Assembly (NCBI GenBank): GCA_964521625.1
Contig: CAZFSM010000001.1
Coordinates: forward strand, 1 to 64,000
Direction of reading: 5' to 3'
DNA from: UBA1444 sp964521625
GTDB lineage: Bacteria > Bacillota > Negativicutes > UBA1444
DNA: 64,000 nt
Shown here: positions 59,002 through 64,000 of the stretch, piece by piece
Layout: the number at the start of each line of letters is the position of its first letter
How positions within the stretch are numbered: position 1 is the stretch's first letter
Notes under the pieces: model-generated
The model's input: the letters and a program-made list of their open reading frames with translations, nothing else
Told to the model about the DNA's origin: nothing
Database searches by the model: none
Translations under genes and position numbers: made by a program

Positions 59002-60211
59002 AACTGCAAAGTCGGCCCGCGCTGGCGTAGGAATGCGAATATGGGCCAGTCCGCTGGAAGGACTGGGCTTTGTGACGATACTATTGTTTTTGCTCGGTTC
59101 GATCAATGTTTTTAGCTCCAGTTTTGTCCTTGGTTCCCAGTTGCTGGGTGATAATCTGTATTTTTTAAAGCGCCATTTTGTCGCCGCTGTTATTGGGCTG
59201 GCCGGAATGGCTTTTATCATGTGGCAGGGATACAATTGGTTTTTGAAGCGGATTGCGATCTGGTCGCTGATTACGTTGGCGTTGTTAGTCGCGGTTTTTT
59301 TTATTGGCATTGAGGCCAATGGCGCCAGACGCTGGCTTGCTATCGGCCACCTCACGACCTTCCAGCCTTCGGAACTGGCCAAGCTAGTCGCGGTTTTGGC
59401 AGCAGCCGCCTATATCGGGCCCCGACTGGACCGCCGCTCGGTGTCGCTGCTTTCCTATCCATTGCTGATTGCGGCGGCGTTTGCCGCGTTGGTCACCATC
59501 CAGCCGGACATGGGGACGGGCATGATTATCTTCGGCATGTGCCTGGTGCCATACTTGGTGGCTGGAATTCCCTGGCGGGAATGGGCGGTGCTGATTGTTG
59601 GCGGCAGCGCCAGCGTGGTTTGGCTAATTTTTCACGCTGCCTACCGGGCTGAAAGGATTCTGGCCTGGTTCAATCCGGACAGTTACTCCCAGACCAGCGG
59701 TTATCAGCCGCTGCAGTCGTTATTGGCAATCGGCTCCGGCGGCATGAAAGGCACGGGCCTGGGCATGGGCGCCAGCAAATTTTACTATTTGCCGGAAGCG
59801 CATACTGATTTTGCTTTTGCCGTGTGGGCTCAGGAAACCGGTTTTGTCGGCTCAGTGATCGTGTTATTGCTAATCGGGGCGTTGCTCTGTTATGGTATCC
59901 GAATCGCGATTGAAGCGACAGACGGCCGGGGCCGGATCGTTGCTATCGGGATGCTGTTCATGATCGTGGGACAGGCGGTCGGCAATATTGCAATGGTGCT
60001 CAGCCTGTTGCCGGTTACAGGGGTGCCGATGCCGTTCTTCAGTTATGGTGGTTCAGCGCTGATTGTCAATATGTGGTCGATGGGCCTGTTGTTCAGTGTG
60101 GCTATAGAATCGGCCCGGCGCGGCCAAAAACCGGTGACGCCGGAACAAGACCCGCCGCTGCGCCGTTCGCGGCTGCGCCTGAGCGAACGCCTGGCGCAAC
60201 ATCACCGATGA
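58994..60211 (+). CDS. FtsW/RodA/SpoVE-type SEDS peptidoglycan glycosyltransferase
   Basis: About 405 residues with ten TM helices. Family signatures: GARRWLAIG..FQPSELAKL, IQPDMGTGMII, YQPLQSLLAIGSGGMKGTGLGMG, LPEAHTDFAFAVWAQETGF and LPVTGVPMPFFSYGGSALIVNM. It polymerises lipid II into glycan strands together with a class B PBP, which is encoded two genes downstream. Start GTG 58994 has GAGGAGG at 8 bases and overlaps trmB by eight bases; a frame reaching back to 58910 lies inside trmB. Division (FtsW) or sporulation (SpoVE) role cannot be separated from sequence alone. Confidence 0.92.
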   Translation: MPETAKSARAGVGMRIWASPLEGLGFVTILLFLLGSINVFSSSFVLGSQLLGDNLYFLKRHFVAAVIGLAGMAFIMWQGYNWFLKRIAIWSLITLALLVAVFFIGIEANGARRWLAIGHLTTFQPSELAKLVAVLAAAAYIGPRLDRRSVSLLSYPLLIAAAFAALVTIQPDMGTGMIIFGMCLVPYLVAGIPWREWAVLIVGGSASVVWLIFHAAYRAERILAWFNPDSYSQTSGYQPLQSLLAIGSGGMKGTGLGMGASKFYYLPEAHTDFAFAVWAQETGFVGSVIVLLLIGALLCYGIRIAIEATDGRGRIVAIGMLFMIVGQAVGNIAMVLSLLPVTGVPMPFFSYGGSALIVNMWSMGLLFSVAIESARRGQKPVTPEQDPPLRRSRLRLSERLAQHHR

Positions 60212-61284
60212 ACCCGAAACTGTTGACCGAACAGCTACTCGTCTGGTATGACTGCAACCGACGGGATTTGCCTTGGCGACTGGACCGCGACCCTTACCGC
60301 ATATGGGTATCCGAGATCATGTTGCAACAGACGCGGGTGGAAGCGGTGATTCCTTATTATCAGAAATTCCTGCGACGTTTTCCCGACATCGCAGCTTTGG
60401 CTGCGGCGCCCGAAGAGGAAGTGCTGGCGTATTGGCAAGGTCTGGGTTACTATTCGCGGGCGCGTAACCTGCAACAGGGCGTCCGTGAAGTGATGGCCCG
60501 CTATGACGGTCAGGTGCCGGATACGGCGCAGGCAGTTAGGGGACTGCCTGGCATCGGCGCCTATACTGCCGGCGCCATCCTCAGCATTGCCCATAATAAA
60601 CCGGAACCGGCTGTGGATGGCAACGTGCTGCGGGTGATCAGCCGCCTGTACAGAATTGAGGACTCGGTGGATCAGGCCCGGACGAAAAACAAAATTGAAA
60701 CGTTAGTCAGGCAGATGATGGAGCAGACAGCTCGCTATGGCGACTTTACCCAGGCGTTGATGGAACTCGGCGCACTGGTCTGCGTGCCTCGCTCGCCCCG
60801 CTGCGACGCCTGTCCCTGGCAGGTCGACTGTCTAGCCACCCGGCATCAGGTCCAGGCTGAGCTGCCAAAGAAAAAAATCAATGAAGCACCGCGTGCGGTG
60901 CAGGTATACACAGGAATCCTGATCACGAATGGACGCGTATTGGCGGTTAAGCGGCCTGCTAGCGGATTGCTGGCGGGAATGTGGCAGTTTCCGGCAGTAG
61001 AATTTCTGGCGAGCGAGGTTGCGGCCAGCGAGTGGCAAGCGGCGCTGCTGGAACAGTTTTCTCAGCTGGGACAAGCCATCCAGGTGCATGCTGAGTGGCG
61101 ACAACTTAATCATGTGTTTAGTCACCGGGAGTGGAAACTGCGTGCTTTTCACTGCCAGTCCACCTCGCTGGACTTTGCCGACCGGCCTGCTGCCCGCTGG
61201 CTAGCGAAACCGGAAATCAAGACGCTGAACTGGGCTGGCCCGTATCGAAAATTAGCGGCGGGTCTGCAGGACGAACTGCTGTAA
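60208..61284 (+). CDS. mutY: Adenine DNA glycosylase MutY
   Basis: 358 residues. Removes A opposite 8-oxoG. LPWRLDRDPYRIWVSEIMLQQTRVEAVIPYY (catalytic Glu), helix-hairpin-helix LPGIGAYTAGAIL, catalytic Asp in EPAVDGNVLRV, [4Fe-4S] cluster C-x6-C-x2-C-x5-C in CVPRSPRCDACPWQVDC, and a C-terminal NUDIX-like domain with LAGMWQFPAVEF. The start ATG overlaps the SEDS gene stop (ATGA), which sets the N-terminus. Its place between the SEDS and PBP genes is an unusual neighbourhood. Confidence 0.96.
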   Translation: MNPKLLTEQLLVWYDCNRRDLPWRLDRDPYRIWVSEIMLQQTRVEAVIPYYQKFLRRFPDIAALAAAPEEEVLAYWQGLGYYSRARNLQQGVREVMARYDGQVPDTAQAVRGLPGIGAYTAGAILSIAHNKPEPAVDGNVLRVISRLYRIEDSVDQARTKNKIETLVRQMMEQTARYGDFTQALMELGALVCVPRSPRCDACPWQVDCLATRHQVQAELPKKKINEAPRAVQVYTGILITNGRVLAVKRPASGLLAGMWQFPAVEFLASEVAASEWQAALLEQFSQLGQAIQVHAEWRQLNHVFSHREWKLRAFHCQSTSLDFADRPAARWLAKPEIKTLNWAGPYRKLAAGLQDELL

Positions 61285-61313
61285 AACATGAACATGAAAG
61301 GTAAGTAAAACAC

Positions 61314-63299
61314 TTGTCTGGACAGAATCTGAAGTCGGCCCGGAATTTCAAAGTTTTTTGCCTGCTGCTGCTGGCGGCGCTGGTTGTATTGGCTGGACGA
61401 CTCGGCTGGATTCAGCTTGTCGAAGGCAAACTGTGGTCTGAAAGGGCCCGGGAGCAACTGCAGGAAAGCCGCAGCCTGCAAACGCCACGCGGCTCAATTT
61501 ACGACCGAAGCGGCAAGGAACTGGCGATCAGCCACATGGCCAAATCATTGTATGCAAATCCCCGCGAGGTGCATGACCCGGAGGAACTGGCCCAAAAATT
61601 GGCGCCGCTGCTCAATATCCCAGAGGCGACATTGCGTGATCGCCTCAAGGTAAAAGGCGCTTTCATCTGGCTGAAACGAACCCTGGAACCGCCAGAACAC
61701 GCTCGGGTGGCTGAATTCATTGCCAAAGAAAAGGTGCGCGGGCTGGACTTCCTCGAAGAAAGCCGGCGCGTATATCCGAACGATCAATTGGCCGCCCATA
61801 TTCTGGGTTTTGTCGGTACCGACGACAAGGGGCTGACCGGCATAGAAATGGGTATGGATTCCATAATCAAAGGACAGACCCACAAGCAGATTCTGGATAC
61901 CGATAGCAAAGGCACGCCGATTTTTCAGTCGATTTTTGCTTTTACCAAACCCAAACCCGGCCATTCAATTTACCTGACGATCGACAGTGCCATTCAGTTC
62001 GCGGTAGAGCAGGCGCTTGACAATGCACTGGCCCGGACCAAAGCCCAGGCGGCAACGATGATTGTGATGAATCCTAAGACCGGCGAAATTCTGGCCATGG
62101 CCAGTCGTCCGGCCTACAACCCCAACGTATTTTTCCGCTATCAGGAACAGGCTTGGCGCAACCGGGCGATTTCCGGCATCTATGAACCGGGGTCAACGTT
62201 CAAGTCGTTGGTGGCGGCAGCTGCCCTGCAGGAAAAAGTCGTTACCGCGAAAGAGATGTTCAATGATACCGGCGCGCTTGATGTGGGCGGCAGGGTAATT
62301 AAGAACTGGGACGGCGGCAGCTATGGCAAGATGCCGTTTTCCGACATCATCAAGTATTCGATCAATACCGGGTTTGCCGAAGTGGCCCAAAGAATGGGCG
62401 GCAGCCGGATGCTCAAGTATTCAGAAGCCTTTGGCTTTGGCAAACCTACAGGCGTCGAGCTACCGGGGGAAGAGGACGGACTGCTGCTCAGCGTCAAAAC
62501 CATGCAACCTTCCGATGTGGCTACGATAGGCATTGGACAGGCGGTGGCGGTAACGCCGCTGCAGCTGTTGACGGCGGTATCGGCGCTGGCCAATGACGGC
62601 AAGCTGCTAAAACCCCATATCATCAAAGAAATTCGTGACGGCGATGGGCTATTGGTCAGTTATTCAGCGCCGCAGATGGTCCGGCAGGTGGTGGCGCCGG
62701 AAGTGGCGAACGAAATGGTCGGCTTGATGGAAAAGGTCCTTACAGAAGGCGGCGGTAAACGCGCCAATATCGAAGGCTACCGTTTCGCCGGCAAAACCGG
62801 AACTGCAGAACGATTGCGGGACAATGGCGCCGGCTATGATCCAGGCCGCTACATCGCCTCGTTTGTCGGATTTGGTCCGCTGGAAGACATCCAACTGGCT
62901 GGCCTGGTGGTCATTGATAGCCCGCGTGGCTTATATTATGGCGGTGAGATTGCCGCGCCGGTGTTTGCCGAAGCAATGAGCCAAATCGTACGGATTATGG
63001 GGCTGAGACCGTCGCAGGATATCAAAGCATTTCAACCGCCGAAGCCAGCCCAGCCGAAACCTGCGCCGGCCACCCCGCCGCAGTCGTCGCCGCCAGCGCT
63101 GCCTGCTGTAATGCTGGCCGGAAAATTTGCGATGCCGGATGTGCGCGGCAAGACGATCCGCGAAGCGGCGGCCATATTGCAAAAAGCAGGATTGTATCTG
63201 ATCCCGGAGGGCAGTGGCATAGCGGTGCGGCAAAATGTACCGCCCAATGCGCCTGTGTCAAAAGGGAGCGAGATTACCGTATATTTTGAACTCAGATGA
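61314..63299 (+). CDS. Class B penicillin-binding protein with PASTA domain (FtsI/SpoVD-like)
   Basis: 661 residues: N-terminal TM helix (FCLLLLAALVVLAGRLGWIQL), PBP dimerisation region, transpeptidase motifs S294-T-F-K, S349-I-N and K494-T-G-T, a Pro-rich linker (about 570-600) and one C-terminal PASTA domain (MPDVRGKTIREAAAILQKAGL). Cross-links peptidoglycan; in SpoVD-like proteins the PASTA domain follows the same layout. With the SEDS gene upstream it makes the usual synthase pair, with mutY between. Starts TTG 61314 behind AAAGGTAAG. I cannot tell division (FtsI) from sporulation (SpoVD) use. Confidence 0.93.
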   Translation: MSGQNLKSARNFKVFCLLLLAALVVLAGRLGWIQLVEGKLWSERAREQLQESRSLQTPRGSIYDRSGKELAISHMAKSLYANPREVHDPEELAQKLAPLLNIPEATLRDRLKVKGAFIWLKRTLEPPEHARVAEFIAKEKVRGLDFLEESRRVYPNDQLAAHILGFVGTDDKGLTGIEMGMDSIIKGQTHKQILDTDSKGTPIFQSIFAFTKPKPGHSIYLTIDSAIQFAVEQALDNALARTKAQAATMIVMNPKTGEILAMASRPAYNPNVFFRYQEQAWRNRAISGIYEPGSTFKSLVAAAALQEKVVTAKEMFNDTGALDVGGRVIKNWDGGSYGKMPFSDIIKYSINTGFAEVAQRMGGSRMLKYSEAFGFGKPTGVELPGEEDGLLLSVKTMQPSDVATIGIGQAVAVTPLQLLTAVSALANDGKLLKPHIIKEIRDGDGLLVSYSAPQMVRQVVAPEVANEMVGLMEKVLTEGGGKRANIEGYRFAGKTGTAERLRDNGAGYDPGRYIASFVGFGPLEDIQLAGLVVIDSPRGLYYGGEIAAPVFAEAMSQIVRIMGLRPSQDIKAFQPPKPAQPKPAPATPPQSSPPALPAVMLAGKFAMPDVRGKTIREAAAILQKAGLYLIPEGSGIAVRQNVPPNAPVSKGSEITVYFELR

Positions 63300-63386
63300 C
63301 CGGGACTGCGGTCGGCAGGAAAAACGACTGTTTTTCGCGAATCACTCCAGTACGATTTGCGATGATTTGTGGGGAGGGATCAACCG

Positions 63387-64000
63387 GTGCTCAGCGATAT
63401 TGAAATTGCCCAGGCCGCTTCCATGAAACCGATTGGCGAAATTGCCGCCGCTCTCGGAATTGACGCGCGACATGTGGAAAACTACGGACATTATAAGGCG
63501 AAAATATCCCTCGATGCATGGAAAGACCTGACGCCGAAACCGGACGGCAAGCTGATCCTGGTTACAGCGATCACGCCGACGCCGGCTGGCGAAGGCAAAA
63601 CGACAACCACGATCGGCGTGACCCAGGCGCTGGCAAAGCTGGGCAAAAAAGCGATCTGCATGCTGCGCGAACCGTCGCTCGGACCCTGTATGGGCGTCAA
63701 GGGCGGCGCAGCCGGCGGCGGCTATTCCCAGGTCGTGCCGATGGAAGAGATCAACCTGCACTTCACCGGCGACTTTCACGCCGTTTCCACGGCTCACGCG
63801 CTGCTGTCGGCGGCGCTCGACAACCATCTGCAGCAGGGCAACGCGCTGGGGATCGACCCGCGCCGGATCGTATGGCGACGGGCGGTGGACATGAATGACC
63901 GTGCCTTGCGCAATATAGTGGTCGGCCTGGGTGGCAAAGCGCATGGCGTGCCGCGCGAGGATGGCTTTGACATTACGGTGGCCTCGGAAGTGATGGCGGT
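63387..64000 (+). CDS. fhs: Formate-tetrahydrofolate ligase, 5' part
   Basis: Runs off the window, so only about 204 of the usual 555 or so residues are visible. Start GTG 63387 has GGGGAGGG at 8 bases. The N-terminus VLSDIEIAQAASMKPIGEIAAALGI and VTAITPTPAGEGKTTTTIGV (P-loop binding ATP), followed by MLREPSLGPCMGVKGGAAGGGYSQVVPMEEINLHFTGDFHA and IDPRRIVWRRAVDMNDRALRNIVVGLG, are unmistakable. It charges THF with formate in one-carbon metabolism and, in acetogens, the Wood-Ljungdahl methyl branch. Which of these applies here cannot be seen. Confidence 0.97.
   Translation, partial: MLSDIEIAQAASMKPIGEIAAALGIDARHVENYGHYKAKISLDAWKDLTPKPDGKLILVTAITPTPAGEGKTTTTIGVTQALAKLGKKAICMLREPSLGPCMGVKGGAAGGGYSQVVPMEEINLHFTGDFHAVSTAHALLSAALDNHLQQGNALGIDPRRIVWRRAVDMNDRALRNIVVGLGGKAHGVPREDGFDITVASEVMA

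Noticed and set aside
63319..63336. GAAAAAC-GACT-GTTTTTC hairpin between the PBP and fhs genes
   Set aside because: A/T-only stem apart from one pair and no T-run after it; too weak for a terminator call.

Overview
The window looks like a chromosomal segment of a diderm (outer-membrane-bearing) Firmicute, most plausibly class Negativicutes, Sporomusaceae-like. This is inferred from a mix of Firmicutes traits (a DUF1659-DUF2922-YvrJ cluster, a paired GlgC/GlgD glycogen operon, SbcCD, an FtsW/SpoVD-like pair, Shine-Dalgarno-rich starts, GTG/TTG starts, formate-THF ligase) with a large outer-membrane beta-barrel protein ending in Phe. I saw no tRNA, rRNA or CRISPR array.

Layout. (1) 1-6.2 kb: phage-derived genes (replication-type protein fragment, SMC-like ATPase, BRO/KilAC antirepressor, amidase endolysin), a heme-c diguanylate cyclase, and a DUF1659/DUF2922/YvrJ set. 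(2) 6.2-9.8 kb: a MarR regulator and a flavin-type oxidase sharing an operator, then a Vsr / cytosine methyltransferase / DUF4928 restriction-modification operon whose promoter overlaps a LexA-like palindrome. (3) 9.8-21 kb: rsmH-like and rsgA (with a small upstream ORF and alternative hairpins), an acetate transporter, an MFS transporter, rmuC, a secreted Cys-repeat protein, an aminotransferase pseudogene with a clean internal deletion, a diguanylate cyclase-hemerythrin gene split by one stop codon, an M48 protease and a secreted Ig-like protein. (4) 21.2-29.3 kb: glgB-glgC-glgD-glgA-glgP. (5) 29.3-45.0 kb: a visibly AT-richer block encoding an apparently c-di-GMP-gated exopolysaccharide machine: BcsB-like protein, outer-membrane barrel with three new periplasmic repeats, nucleotide-sugar dehydrogenase, two paralogous deacetylase-fold proteins, PilZ-glycosyltransferase synthase, a further deacetylase-fold protein and a GH18 lipoprotein. 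(6) 45.0-64 kb: a GH13-GH77 fusion completing the glycogen set, DUF2225 protein, sbcDC, an AEC permease, an HD-GYP protein, a NrdD-like small protein, an AAA+ regulator lacking GAFTGA, trmB, ftsW-like, mutY, a PASTA transpeptidase and the start of fhs.

How it fits together. Block 5 is the most interesting system: synthase, inner-membrane/periplasmic partner, periplasmic modification enzymes, hydrolase and an outer-membrane barrel are all co-directional, and PilZ fused to the synthase supplies the c-di-GMP input. Three other c-di-GMP enzymes lie within the window (heme-c GGDEF, hemerythrin GGDEF, HD-GYP). The block sits inside what would otherwise be a continuous glycogen synthesis and breakdown cluster (glgBCDAP plus amylase-MalQ), suggesting insertion of the polysaccharide island between glgP and the fusion gene.
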